Part shown: one piece after another, positions 50,785-60,156 of the stretch
Position numbering within the stretch: the first letter of the stretch is position 1
How the letters are laid out: every line of letters starts with the position of its first letter
Assembly: GCA_016716065.1 (NCBI GenBank)
Contig: JADJXA010000012.1
Location: forward strand, 1 to 64,000
Source: Candidatus Leptovillus gracilis
GTDB lineage: Bacteria; Chloroflexota; Anaerolineae; Promineifilales; Promineifilaceae
Length of the DNA: 64,000 nt
Direction: 5' to 3'
Notes under the pieces: generated by a model
Seen by the model: only the letters and a program-made list of their open reading frames with translations
Databases searched by the model: none
What the model was told of the DNA's origin: nothing
Position numbers and translations under genes: made by a program

Positions 50785-53700
50785 CTAACTTTCCTCCGCC
50801 ACCACCAACATCTCCGGCGCATGTTCGCCATTTACATCAGGGTTGTAGTAGTCGTAGGCGCTGCTGGCCGGGGTTTGGGCGCGCAGCGGGTACTGCGCCG
50901 TCAGCCGGTAGCTGAAGCTGAGGGGCTGCCCGCCGCTGAGGTTGTTGAGGTAGATGAGGATTTGCCGGCCGGTTAGTTCGTAGCGTTGGATGGATGGCTG
51001 GCCTTCGGCGACGGCCGTTTGGTTGCTCCGCGCCACCAACAACGCCAGATCGTCCGTATTCACCACAAAGCCGGGCGGAATGCCCAGGTCAATCAGCGCC
51101 TGCTTGGCATAGGCGCCAGCGCCGTTCAGCGTTACCGCCACATCCACCGTCACGGCCTCATTGACGGCCAGCTCTGTGCGGTCGTAGGCCACGTCAATCG
51201 TCAGCGCTTCCTCAACATTCATCAATTCCGGGTAATCGGCCAGCTTTTCCCAGGGCAAGTAGTAGCTGCTGGTCACCTGGTACATCAGGCTGCCTTCGCC
51301 TTCGACGGTGATGCCCACCACGCTGTCGCCCAGCGGCGCATCGCTAAAGCTGATTTGCTGCACCACGTCGAAATTCTCCGGCGTCACTTGCAATGTGCGC
51401 GTCTGGCCGCCGTTCAGGGTGATGGTGACCGCGGCGTTCATATCTTCCGCCCCACTACGCACCGTCTCAATCAGCGCCTTCAAGGCCAAAATAGTCGCCT
51501 GGGTGTTGTACCACGTGCCAAAACTGTCCTTCTGGCTGATGAGACTGGTCAGGGCGTCGTTGGCCACGTCATCATGGCTTTGGGCGCGCAAGAAAGCCAG
51601 CGCCGCCAGCGCCGTTGTTTCGATGCTGCCCGTCTGCCCCTCGCTGCCGGCGAAGCTGGCGACGCCGCTGGACCAGGAGACGCCGCCGCTGCCATCCGGC
51701 TGCGCCAGGCCCGCCAGTTGATTCAGCACGCTCTCGGTCACGTCGCTTATATCGCCACCCCCGGCTAAATCAGCCGAGACCAGGGCATTGGCGACCAGCG
51801 CCATTACGTAGGGATCGCCAGCTTCGCTGACGTGCTGGCGCACATAGCTCAGGCCGCGCTGCGTGCCCGACTCGTCGTAAAAGCCCGCTTCCGTCAGGCT
51901 CCAGACAATGTAGGCCGTCACCGGCAGGCGGTCGTTCTCCAGGCTGCTCCAGGTTGTTTCGTGGACGAGGCCCTGATCGTTTTCCCAGGAGCCATCGCCC
52001 TGCTGTTGGTCCAGCAGCCAGCGGGCGGCCCGCTGCACCAGCGCCGGGTCTACCTCAAATACGCGGCTCATATCGCTGAACTCTTGCAGCCCGTAGGCTG
52101 TCAGCATCCGGTCGGCCGGCGGGTAGCCGAAGAGCGAAAAGCCGCCGCCGTTCACTTCAAAAGTCGTCAGCCGTTGGTAGCCCAGGTTGATGTAATCCTC
52201 GGCCTTAAACTGCACTTCGGGCGAGACCTGGCCGCTGGCTTGCAAATAATCCAGCACCAGGACGTTGGGATAGGTGGTGGAAGATGTCTGCTCGAAGCAG
52301 CCGTTGGGCATTTGCAGCATACTGTCCAGCCCTTCCACCACCTGGCTGACCACGCCAGGGTAGATTTTGACGGTGATGGCCTGCGTGCCGGGGATGGCGT
52401 CGGTGGGGATGGCGACGTTGGTCTGGATGGGTTCGCCGACAGTCAAACGGCCGCTTTCGCTCCCGCGTATCTCCTTCCCGTTAGGAACCACCTGCACTTC
52501 CTTGCGGATGGCGTCGTTCATCGTGCTGCCCCAGGCGGTGACGGTGAACGGCTGGCGGCCAAACTGGTCGGCGCGGACGCGGAAGTAGACCACTTCGATG
52601 TCGTTGGCGGCGATTTCGATGGACTTTTCGCGCTCGTCCAGCAGGGTGAACCAGCTCGCGTCTTCGACGACTAGGCGCACGGTCTGGGCGTCGGGCAGGT
52701 AGTTGAAGACGCCCACCGGCACGGCGATTTCGTCGCCGACAGTGAGGGCCAGCGGCAGATTCAAATCCACAAAAAATTCCTGGAAGACGCGCAAGCCACC
52801 GGTGGCCGAACCCAAACGGCCGTCTTGTGAACTCGCCAGCGCCGTTAATCGCCAGGTGGTAATCGAATCGGCGACGGGGATGTCTACGACCAGGTTGCCA
52901 TTGGCGTCCGTCTCGCCATCGGGCAGCCAGAACATGGTTTCGGGGAAGTATTGGCGCAGGCGGGGCGGTTCGCTGCCTGAGGCAGATTTGTCGGCGGCAG
53001 GCGCGGCCGTGGGCATGGGGGCCATCTCCTCGACGGCCATCATCACCTCGGCTTCCACCACCATGTCGTTCATCATCATGCCGCCATCCAGCCCCATTCC
53101 CGTGCGGCCCAAGGTCGTGCCCACTTGTGAAGCCATCGTCCCGGCCAGCGGCACGGCCGCCGCGCCCAGGGCCACGAACAAGGCGAGAACGGCCGTTCCC
53201 CACCGCTTCTGCCACACAAATCCGGCCGCGTGCAGCAAAAAGGCCAGCGGAATCAGCAGCAAAACGACGATTGTCAGCCACAGCCAGGTGTCGTCAGGAT
53301 TAAAGCTGCCCATGTCGCCCACGACGACCAGCAGCGGCAGCAGCACGACGAAAGCCAGCAGCAGCCAGAGACCCCAACTCAGCGCCCGCTCTTTTTTGCG
53401 CCAGGCGATGACCAGCAGCGCAATAAAACTGCCCAAACAGGCCAGCGCCAGCAGGCTCATAATCGTATCGCCGGAGCGCCAGAACACGTCGTTGACCAGG
53501 GTGATGAGGCCGTAGAGGAAGATGAGACCAACTACGCCGAGGCCAACGGCCGTACCCAACTTTTTCCAAAAACTACCGGCGCGCCAGACGGCCACGGCCG
53601 TAATCCCGCCAATCGCCAGGGCTACGGTCAACATCAGGGCAAACAGACCACCGCTGAGGATGGTGAAGTAATTGTCCTGGTGCTCGTAGGCCAGTTGCAT

Positions 53701-55689
53701 GGCGTCGTCGTGGGAGTTGGCTTGCAGGCTGAAGTTGACCGACTGCGGCGCGGCTTCGGCCAGCGAAGCGGCCGCCGCCCCCTCCTGCGCGGCGCGTAAA
53801 GCGGCGTCGGCAACCGGCTGATCGGTGAGCAAATCGGGCACAGAGAAGCCGTGCAGGTCATACTTGGGCTGGAGCAGCTCTTGCTCCAGCATGAAGTAGA
53901 GTTTGGCGAAACCGGGGTCTTGCTCGGCCAGGGCGAAGACGGCCTCGTCCACAACGGCCAACCCAATGGCGGAGGCCACCCCTTCGCCGGTTTGCCCGGC
54001 GGTGTGGATGGTGAGAACGGCCGTTTCCCCCGGCCTATACTCTTCTTTATCCGGCGCCAGGGTGAGGGCTAAATCGTTGGCCTCGTCCACCAGCACCAGC
54101 CGCGTGTCGCGGGCGATGGTCCCGTCGCGCAAGATTTTGTAGGCGTGCAGTTCCAACGTGCCGAAGAAATCGGGGGGTATGTCAACGGCCGTCAACGTCT
54201 GGCCGTCGGTAATGGGCAGGGCGCGGGTGCTGATGGTCTGCCCCTCGCGGATGATGTCCAGGTAAACCGCGCCGCTCTGTGCCGAGGTGAGGATCACCAG
54301 ATTCATCGTCTCGCCCACCTGGTAGATGGGCTTGTCGGGGCGCAGCAGCACCGACTCGGCCTGGTAGCTGCCATCGAAGTAGAAAGTCTGGCTGGCGCTG
54401 CGCCCTTGCGCATCGCTGGCGGTGATGGTGAGTTGTTGGTAGGGGTTGGTGGGGGTGATGGGAAATTGGGCGAGGCCGTAGGGGTTGGTAACGGCCGTGT
54501 CCGCCAACCCCTCGCTCTGCCACGCCACCGACAATTCGGCTGGGGCCGGCGCGCCATCCGGCGTGCTGACCAGCACGTAGAGCAAATTCTCCACGCCGGA
54601 ACGGAACTGCCCACCTTCGGGGATGGCCTCAATGATCAGTCCTTGCTCAGACACGGGCAGCGACAACTGCTTGGCTTCAGTCTGGTTGGCCTGGTCGGTG
54701 ACGCTGGCTTGCAGGTAGAACATGCCCAACCCACCTTCCAAATCACTGCCCACAATAAACCCAGGTAGAGTGAATTCAAATTCGTAACCACCCTGCGCGT
54801 CGGTCACCCCTTGCAGGGCGACGGCGTCCTGGCGCTCAAAATCAAACGTGAACCCGGTAAGGGTGATGGCGCTGTCGGCCACCGGCTTGCCAAAAAAGTA
54901 GGCGGCGTTTAGGCTGCCGCGCACGACATCGCCAGGGCGGTAATAGGCGCGGTCGGTGGTCAGGGTGACGTTAAATTTGGGCAGCGCGTACCGCTCCACG
55001 GTGACGGTTTTTTCCGAGGAGTCACCGCCCAGCGTGGCGGTGATTTTGTAAGGGCCGGTATTCACTTCTCCGGCAAGCTGAAAATCGGCGCTGGCGACGC
55101 CAAAAGCGGAGATGGGCACGGTCTGGCGGAAGACAGTATTGCCTTTGCCGTCGGCGATGGCGATTTCCAACGCTTGCCCGGCGGCCGGAACGCGGTCGAA
55201 GGTACTCAGCGCCAGGGCGCGCAGGTGAATGACCTGTCCGGGTTGGTAGAGTGGCTTGTCGGTAGTGAGCAGGATGCGGTAGTCACGGCTGAGTGTGATG
55301 GGGCGTTCCACGCGGTCGTCGCCCAGGGGAGAGGCGGTTTCGATGATCAGGGTGTAGTCGCTTTGGGCGTCATCGGGCACAGCGAATGCGACATCGGCCG
55401 TGCCCAGGCTGTCGGTCTGGCCGCTGTAAACGGTTTGGGCTGCGCCACCGGGAGCTTGCAGCCGGACGTTCACGGTGGCCCCGGTCAGCGGCGCGGCGTC
55501 TCGGCTGTCACGCACGGCTACACGCAAAACGGCCGTGCTGCCCGGAACCAGATCGCTCTGGCCCAGGATGATGGTCTCATGTTGGCTCAGGTGGTCGGGC
55601 AGGTTGGCGTAGTACCAGCTTAACCCGGCCAACCCAGCCGCCAGAGCAACAAAGACAAGGACGAGAATGATCTGAGCGTTTTTAGACAT
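50785..55689 (-). CDS. Alpha-2-macroglobulin-like protein with an internal membrane block
   Basis: This 1634-residue protein has an N-terminal TM anchor (residues 7-27) and macroglobulin (MG) domains with repeated beta patterns such as TTDKPLYQPGQVIHLRAL and RPDKPIYQVGETMNLVIL. The alpha-2-macroglobulin core region lies near 940-1080 (ETMFWLPDGETDANGNLVVD), and the thioester motif is GCFEQ (Cys1131, where most have GCGEQ). A thiol-ester domain of helices follows, with GDGSWEND. Unusually, residues about 675-855 contain six or seven hydrophobic TM segments between the MG part and the core. Family members trap proteases or bind targets at the cell surface. The terminator at 50742 ends it. Confidence 0.85.
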   Translation of the reverse strand: MSKNAQIILVLVFVALAAGLAGLSWYYANLPDHLSQHETIILGQSDLVPGSTAVLRVAVRDSRDAAPLTGATVNVRLQAPGGAAQTVYSGQTDSLGTADVAFAVPDDAQSDYTLIIETASPLGDDRVERPITLSRDYRILLTTDKPLYQPGQVIHLRALALSTFDRVPAAGQALEIAIADGKGNTVFRQTVPISAFGVASADFQLAGEVNTGPYKITATLGGDSSEKTVTVERYALPKFNVTLTTDRAYYRPGDVVRGSLNAAYFFGKPVADSAITLTGFTFDFERQDAVALQGVTDAQGGYEFEFTLPGFIVGSDLEGGLGMFYLQASVTDQANQTEAKQLSLPVSEQGLIIEAIPEGGQFRSGVENLLYVLVSTPDGAPAPAELSVAWQSEGLADTAVTNPYGLAQFPITPTNPYQQLTITASDAQGRSASQTFYFDGSYQAESVLLRPDKPIYQVGETMNLVILTSAQSGAVYLDIIREGQTISTRALPITDGQTLTAVDIPPDFFGTLELHAYKILRDGTIARDTRLVLVDEANDLALTLAPDKEEYRPGETAVLTIHTAGQTGEGVASAIGLAVVDEAVFALAEQDPGFAKLYFMLEQELLQPKYDLHGFSVPDLLTDQPVADAALRAAQEGAAAASLAEAAPQSVNFSLQANSHDDAMQLAYEHQDNYFTILSGGLFALMLTVALAIGGITAVAVWRAGSFWKKLGTAVGLGVVGLIFLYGLITLVNDVFWRSGDTIMSLLALACLGSFIALLVIAWRKKERALSWGLWLLLAFVVLLPLLVVVGDMGSFNPDDTWLWLTIVVLLLIPLAFLLHAAGFVWQKRWGTAVLALFVALGAAAVPLAGTMASQVGTTLGRTGMGLDGGMMMNDMVVEAEVMMAVEEMAPMPTAAPAADKSASGSEPPRLRQYFPETMFWLPDGETDANGNLVVDIPVADSITTWRLTALASSQDGRLGSATGGLRVFQEFFVDLNLPLALTVGDEIAVPVGVFNYLPDAQTVRLVVEDASWFTLLDEREKSIEIAANDIEVVYFRVRADQFGRQPFTVTAWGSTMNDAIRKEVQVVPNGKEIRGSESGRLTVGEPIQTNVAIPTDAIPGTQAITVKIYPGVVSQVVEGLDSMLQMPNGCFEQTSSTTYPNVLVLDYLQASGQVSPEVQFKAEDYINLGYQRLTTFEVNGGGFSLFGYPPADRMLTAYGLQEFSDMSRVFEVDPALVQRAARWLLDQQQGDGSWENDQGLVHETTWSSLENDRLPVTAYIVWSLTEAGFYDESGTQRGLSYVRQHVSEAGDPYVMALVANALVSADLAGGGDISDVTESVLNQLAGLAQPDGSGGVSWSSGVASFAGSEGQTGSIETTALAALAFLRAQSHDDVANDALTSLISQKDSFGTWYNTQATILALKALIETVRSGAEDMNAAVTITLNGGQTRTLQVTPENFDVVQQISFSDAPLGDSVVGITVEGEGSLMYQVTSSYYLPWEKLADYPELMNVEEALTIDVAYDRTELAVNEAVTVDVAVTLNGAGAYAKQALIDLGIPPGFVVNTDDLALLVARSNQTAVAEGQPSIQRYELTGRQILIYLNNLSGGQPLSFSYRLTAQYPLRAQTPASSAYDYYNPDVNGEHAPEMLVVAEES

Positions 55690-55945
55690 GATGGCCTCCT
55701 GCTATACAAAGGAACGTAAGGGACAAAGGATTGGACAAGAACTATGTTGTGGTTAAAGACGTCGGTCACGGCCGTATAGTTCCATCCTGAGCCGTAAACC
55801 ATGTTCCGTAATCCGTTTTCCGTCAGCATTTGCCATAGGCCGCACCCTACGGAACACGGATTACGGATTATAGATTACCGAATACAGGTCAAGGCTCTTA
55901 CAAACTCCCTGGTTTGTATTTTACGCCTGATCAGATAGAATGACG
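55690..55945. other. Intergenic region with a CGGAACACGG/GGATTACGG repeat
   Basis: GTAAACCATGTTCCGTAATCCG (from about 55793) is partly inverted by ACGGAACACGGATTACGG (from about 55850), making a large imperfect hairpin. No gene. Confidence 0.5.
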
Positions 55946-55967
55946 TTATTGCAAATAATTGCAATAA
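55946..55967. promoter_or_regulatory. Nur-like operator (TTGCAA-N4-TTGCAA)
   Basis: A 22-base inverted repeat with TTATTGCAA and TTGCAATAA arms and ATAA centre, 11 bases before the regulator start. Nickel-responsive Nur of Streptomyces recognises tTGCaa-N5-ttGCAA; the spacing here is one base shorter. The regulator and an ECF Ni/Co importer follow. Confidence 0.55.
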
Positions 55968-55978
55968 GGAAAATTCGC

Positions 55979-56407
55979 ATGTACGATCTGCAAACCATTC
56001 TGGACACCCTGCGCCAGCGCCAATTCCGCATCACACCACAGCGGGAGATGATTATCGCCGCGCTGCTGCAAGGCGAGCCTCACGAGCACCTGACGGCCGA
56101 AGCGGTGTTTACCATCGTGCAAGGCCAGGCCAGCGGCGTCAATCTGGCAACGGTGTACCGCACGCTCAACTTCCTGGTGGAGCAAGGGCTGATCCAGCGG
56201 GCAGACCTGGGCGAAGGCGGCGTAGTTTACTCGTCGCTGCATCATGGGCCACACATCCACTTGGTTTGCCGCCAGTGCGGGCAGGTGGCAGAGATGGAGG
56301 CGTCGCCGCTGGATGGATTGGCGCAGCAGTGCCAGCAGACGCAAGGCTTTGTGGTGGATTTGCACCACGTCTCGCTGCCTGGCCTCTGCGCAGCCTGCGC
56401 CACATAA
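55979..56407 (+). CDS. Fur-family regulator, probably nickel-responsive (Nur-like)
   Basis: From the ATG at 55979, with AAGGAAA upstream, the protein has 142 residues. The winged helix has LRQRQFRITPQREMIIAAL and NLATVYRTLNFLVEQG; the metal domain has HHGPHIHLVCRQC and a final CAAC, so two Cys pairs form a structural zinc site. It differs from the Zur at 3176 in its sensing region. It precedes nickel/cobalt ECF genes and sits behind a TTGCAA-type palindrome like the Nur box, so nickel or cobalt sensing is likely. Zinc or iron sensing is possible. The frame starts at 55940, but that start would place the operator inside the gene. Confidence 0.8.
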   Translation: MYDLQTILDTLRQRQFRITPQREMIIAALLQGEPHEHLTAEAVFTIVQGQASGVNLATVYRTLNFLVEQGLIQRADLGEGGVVYSSLHHGPHIHLVCRQCGQVAEMEASPLDGLAQQCQQTQGFVVDLHHVSLPGLCAACAT

Positions 56408-56469
56408 CCCCCTTTTGTCCCTTGTATCCCTTTGTTTTTTGTCATCAATTCTTTCAAGGAGAGACAGTA

Positions 56470-57267
56470 ATGAAAACAGGAATCACATGGTCGTTATCAC
56501 TACTATTATTGCTTATGTTGTCTCTGCTGATGGCGTGTTCGCCAGCGGAGACAGGCGAACTGGCCTTCCGCGCCAATGGCGAGGATTTTGTGCGGCAAGG
56601 TTTTGTGTCGAAAGATGGCTGGGAGATTACCTTTGATCATGTCTACGTGAATCTGAGCGACATCACCGCCTACCAAACCGATCCGCCTTACGACGCCCAT
56701 TCGGCAGCGCCAATTGAAAGCAAAACGCGGGCGGCGCTGCCTGGCGTACATCTGGTGGATCTGGCCGAGGGTGGCGCGGACGCGGAACCACTGTTCATTG
56801 GCGCAGCGGCCGATGCGCCGGCCGGGCAGTTTAACGCACTGTCGTGGCGGATGGCCCCGGCGGCCGATGGCGCGGCGGCGGGCAGCACTCTGGTGATGGT
56901 GGGCACGGCCGTTGCCGGTTCCCAAACCATCCCCTTCACCATTAGCATCCCTACCAGCTACGAATACTGGTGCGGCGACTACGTGGGCGATGGGCGCAAA
57001 GGCATCCTGGCAGCCAACAGCACAACCGACCTGGAACTGACCTTCCACTTCGACCATATCTTCGGCGACGCCGCTACACCGGCCGACGATGACCTGAACC
57101 TGGGCGCGCCCGGTTTTGCCCCGTTTGCGGCCGTGGCCAGCGGCGGCCAACTCAATGCCACCCTGAGCGACCTACAAGCGCAAATGGACCCGGCCGCGTA
57201 TCAGGCGTTGGTAGACATTTTGCCCAGCCTGGGGCACGTCGGCGAAGGGCATTGTCACAGCCAGTAG
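56470..57267 (+). CDS. Lipoprotein of unknown function, upstream of the nickel/cobalt importer
   Basis: From the ATG at 56470, behind AAGGAGAG, the protein has 265 residues. A lipoprotein signal ends LMAC-S. The mature part starts with ELAFRANGEDFVRQGFVSKDG and contains WEITFDHVYVNLSDI, a beta-rich pattern shared by other lipoproteins I cannot name. Asp/His residues in FHFDHIFGDA and a terminal GEGHCHSQ could bind metal. It lies between the regulator and the ECF genes on the same strand, so it may bind the metal outside the cell. The function is inferred from position only. Confidence 0.65.
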   Translation: MKTGITWSLSLLLLLMLSLLMACSPAETGELAFRANGEDFVRQGFVSKDGWEITFDHVYVNLSDITAYQTDPPYDAHSAAPIESKTRAALPGVHLVDLAEGGADAEPLFIGAAADAPAGQFNALSWRMAPAADGAAAGSTLVMVGTAVAGSQTIPFTISIPTSYEYWCGDYVGDGRKGILAANSTTDLELTFHFDHIFGDAATPADDDLNLGAPGFAPFAAVASGGQLNATLSDLQAQMDPAAYQALVDILPSLGHVGEGHCHSQ

Positions 57268-57360
57268 GGCCGCTGAATTCACTTGAAAGCCCTGGAAGCG
57301 CAGGCGTTTCGCCTGCCAGGGCGGACGTCCCGTCCGCGCTCCCATTTTCACAGGATAACC

Positions 57361-57807
57361 ATGAAACGACAGATTTGGTGGACAGCCGCGTTGGTCTGGC
57401 TGCTGGCGGGAACGGCGACAGCCGCCGCGCACGGAGCCAAGATTGAGTATAGTCTGGACACAGTGATTCAAATTCAGGCGCGTTATGATTCCGGCGAGCC
57501 GATGGGCGGCGGGCAGGTGGTGGTGTATGCGCCCAACGACCCGGCGACGCCGTGGTTGACAGGGGTGGCGGATGAGAACGGCCGTTTTACCTTCACCCCT
57601 GACCCCGCTTTGCCCGGAACCTGGGACGTACAGGTGCGGCAGGCGGGGCATGGCGACATCATCCACATTCCCGTGGGCGGCGGCAGCCAAGCCGCCGCGG
57701 CCGGCTACACGACGCCACAAATCATCCTCATGTCGGCCAGCGTGGTGTGGGGCATGGTGGGCACGGCGCTCTATTTCTCGCGGAGGCCAGCCCATGCACA
57801 TTCCTGA
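57361..57807 (+). CDS. NikL/CbiL-like accessory protein of an ECF nickel importer
   Basis: This 148-residue protein has a signal peptide (residues 1-25), an Ig-like/carboxypeptidase-regulatory fold with YDSGEPMGGGQVVVYAP and GVADENGRFTFTPDP, and a C-terminal TM (about 118-140). The layout (signal, beta domain, single TM) matches the NikL/CbiL proteins that join ECF Ni/Co transporters. Its end overlaps the CbiM start by 14 bases, so it is part of that operon. It may help bind metal outside the membrane. A His in AAAHGAK could be a ligand after cleavage. The start at 57361 is the first Met that gives a proper signal. Confidence 0.75.
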   Translation: MKRQIWWTAALVWLLAGTATAAAHGAKIEYSLDTVIQIQARYDSGEPMGGGQVVVYAPNDPATPWLTGVADENGRFTFTPDPALPGTWDVQVRQAGHGDIIHIPVGGGSQAAAAGYTTPQIILMSASVVWGMVGTALYFSRRPAHAHS

Positions 57808-58462
57808 TGGCATCTTACCGACGAGCGTGTTGGTGGGCGGCTACGCCGTGACTGGCGTCGCGACGTGGCTTTCGCTGCGCAAAATCAATCAGCAGGCGAA
57901 TCCGCAGGCAGGCGTGCCCAAAGCCGCCCTGCTGACGGCCGCCTTCTTCGTCGCTTCGTGGATTCACATTCCCGTGCCACCGACCAGCGTGCATCTGGTG
58001 CTAAACGGACTGCTGGGGGTGGTCCTGGGCTATTACGCCTTCCCGGCCATCCTCATCGGCCTGTTTTTGCAGGCCATCATGTTCCAACATGGCGGCCTGA
58101 CAACGTTGGGTGTGAACGCGGCGATGATGGGCATTCCGGCGCTGCTGGCTTATGGCCTCTTCCGGTTGGGGCTGCGGCTGGCCCCGGCCGATCCCGCCAG
58201 CCCTAAGCAGCGAACCATCATCGGTGCGGCGGCGTTTGTCGCCGGGGCGGTGGGGCTGGCGCTGGCGGCGTTCATCGCCTTCAGCCTGCTCATCACCACC
58301 ATTCCGGCCACGCTGGCTGTGGAGATGGAACGGGCAGCCGTCACCGCCCTGACATTGGCCCATTTGCCCCTGGCGCTGATCGAGGGCGTGTTTACCGTCT
58401 TCGTCGTGGCTTTTCTGCTGCGGGTGAAGCCGGAGATGATGGCTAACGGCCGTAAGCGGTAA
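57794..58462 (+). CDS. cbiM: ECF nickel/cobalt transporter S component CbiM/NikM
   Basis: This 222-residue protein begins MHIPDGILP, the defining metal-binding amino terminus where the Met amine, His2 and later His residues coordinate Ni or Co. It has about six TM segments, with WIHIPVPPTSVHLVLNGLLGVVLG carrying two more His and Asn, and QHGGLTTLGVNAAMMG as the conserved His-Gly-Gly loop. The upstream frame (57572) is out of family. The TM layout matches CbiM. It binds the metal and works with CbiQ and CbiO. The Nur-like box suggests nickel. Confidence 0.92.
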   Translation: MHIPDGILPTSVLVGGYAVTGVATWLSLRKINQQANPQAGVPKAALLTAAFFVASWIHIPVPPTSVHLVLNGLLGVVLGYYAFPAILIGLFLQAIMFQHGGLTTLGVNAAMMGIPALLAYGLFRLGLRLAPADPASPKQRTIIGAAAFVAGAVGLALAAFIAFSLLITTIPATLAVEMERAAVTALTLAHLPLALIEGVFTVFVVAFLLRVKPEMMANGRKR

Positions 58463-58529
58463 TCGGTAGGGTGCTGCCTCTGGTAAGTGCCAACGGAACA
58501 CGGAACACGGATTCCCAAATACGAACCCT

Positions 58530-59297
58530 ATGGATTTAGGACTGGAACAATTCGCCTATCTCGACTCGCCCATACACCGGTGGGAGGCGCGGACGCGGCT
58601 GGTGGGGCTGCTGGCGCTAATTTTTGCCTTCTCGTTTGTGCAGCAGATGGCACTGCTGCCGATGATGGGCCTGGTTACGGCCGTTCTCTTCCTCCTCTCG
58701 CGCCTGCCCATCACCTTTTGGTTCAACCGCCTGCGCTATCCGGGCATTTTTCTGCTGGCGGTGGCCGTGCTGCTGCCCTTTTTTAGCGGGCAGACAGTGC
58801 TGTGGCAGCTTGGCCCGCTGGCGCTGCGGCAGGAAGGGCTGCTGGAGTTTTTGCTCATTTTCGTCAAATTCGTCTGCATTCTCACCATCAGCCTGGTGCT
58901 GTTTGGCGCGGCTCCGTTTCTGACAACCATCAAGGCGATGCGGGCGCTGCGCCTGCCGCCCATCCTGGCCGACATGCTGCTGCTGACCTATCGCTACATC
59001 TTTGAATTAGGCCACGATTTGCGCACGATGGAGCGGGCAATGCGGCTGCGCGGCTTTGCGGCCGGGCGGTTGAGCGCGCGCGGCGCGCGCGCGTTGGCGG
59101 CCGTAGCCGGTACGCTGTTGGTGCGCAGCTATGAACAATCGGAGCGGGTGTATCAGGCGATGGTGCTGCGCGGTTATGGGCAAACGGTAGCCCGGCCGGC
59201 CGACGGGTTTATGACTACCGGGCGAGATTGGGCGGCGTTAACGGCCGTTCTGCTCGTCGCCCTGGGCTTTGTTCTGGCGGAGGCGATGTTAGGATGA
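58530..59297 (+). CDS. cbiQ: ECF transporter T component CbiQ/NikQ
   Basis: This 255-residue protein has about five TM segments. The two ATPase-coupling motifs are MERAMRLRGF near residue 168 and YQAMVLRGYG near residue 210 (Ala-Met-x-Leu-Arg-Gly), the hallmark of T components. RMPPILADMLLLTYRYIFEL-like segments (here RLPPIL) precede them. It links CbiM to CbiO. The gap of 67 bases from cbiM contains a GGAACACGG repeat and a CCTATGGATTTAGG start region. Its stop overlaps the CbiO start (ATGA). Confidence 0.9.
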   Translation: MDLGLEQFAYLDSPIHRWEARTRLVGLLALIFAFSFVQQMALLPMMGLVTAVLFLLSRLPITFWFNRLRYPGIFLLAVAVLLPFFSGQTVLWQLGPLALRQEGLLEFLLIFVKFVCILTISLVLFGAAPFLTTIKAMRALRLPPILADMLLLTYRYIFELGHDLRTMERAMRLRGFAAGRLSARGARALAAVAGTLLVRSYEQSERVYQAMVLRGYGQTVARPADGFMTTGRDWAALTAVLLVALGFVLAEAMLG

Positions 59298-60097
59298 AAC
59301 CTATTATGGAAAGAGCAGAGGAGATGGGGAGAGAAACTCGCTCCCCATCTCCCCATCTCCCCATCTCCCCTGCGGCGCTGCACGCGCGTGACCTGTCGTT
59401 TGCTTACAGCGCCGAGCGGGTTGTGCTGCACGGCCTGAATCTCACCATTGCTCCTGGCGAACGAGTAGGGGTGATTGGCCCCAACGGGGCGGGCAAGACG
59501 ACATTGTTTCATCTATTTTGTGGCGTGTTGGCCCCATCCGGGGGAGTGGTGGAACTGTTTGGCGAGCAGGTAAGGAACGGCCGTTTCCATCCCCAGGTCG
59601 GTCTGCTCTTCCAAAATCCCGACGACCAGCTCTTCAGTCCATCGGTGTGGGACGACGTGGCTTTTGGCCCGCAAAACCTGGGCCTGTCACCGGCCGACGT
59701 GCAGGCCAGAGTCGCGTCTGCGCTGGCCCTCACCGGCACAACCGACCTGGCCCAGCGCCCGCCCCATCACCTCTCCGGCGGCGAAAAGCGCATGGTCTCC
59801 ATCGCCGGGGTGTTGGCGATGCAGCCCCGGCTGGTCATTTACGACGAGCCGAGCGCCAACCTGGACATTCGCGCCCGCCGCCGCCTGATTCGTTTCCTGC
59901 AAAACACATCGGAGACCATGCTCATCTCCGCCCATGACCTGGAGCTGATCCTGGAAGTGTGTGACCGGGTGCTGCTGCTGGACGAGGGCTGCATCATCGC
60001 CGACGGCCCACCGCGCCAGGTGATGGACGATGTGACCCTGATGGAAGCCCACGGCCTGGAGCGCCCCCACTCGCTGACGCCCCATTCCCATCGATGA
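59294..60097 (+). CDS. cbiO: ECF transporter ATPase CbiO/NikO
   Basis: From the ATG at 59294, which overlaps the cbiQ stop (ATGA), the protein has 267 residues. Walker A GPNGAGKTT lies near residues 66-74, the Q-loop is LLFQNPDDQLFSPSVW (the ECF-type Gln-Asn-Pro-Asp-Asp-Gln motif), the signature LSGGEKRMVSIAGVL, Walker B LVIYDEPSANLD, and the switch His in SAHDLEL. The first 30 residues are unusual: they are encoded by a GAGATGGGGAGAG and (CCCCATCT)n hairpin-like tract, which looks like a low-complexity insertion before the normal start of ATPase homology. Confidence 0.9.
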   Translation: MKPIMERAEEMGRETRSPSPHLPISPAALHARDLSFAYSAERVVLHGLNLTIAPGERVGVIGPNGAGKTTLFHLFCGVLAPSGGVVELFGEQVRNGRFHPQVGLLFQNPDDQLFSPSVWDDVAFGPQNLGLSPADVQARVASALALTGTTDLAQRPPHHLSGGEKRMVSIAGVLAMQPRLVIYDEPSANLDIRARRRLIRFLQNTSETMLISAHDLELILEVCDRVLLLDEGCIIADGPPRQVMDDVTLMEAHGLERPHSLTPHSHR

Positions 60098-60156
60098 GAG
60101 TGCAAGGAGACTCTTCCGATGGCAAACTTGTGGCGAGCGCCAGCCGAACCATCCCG

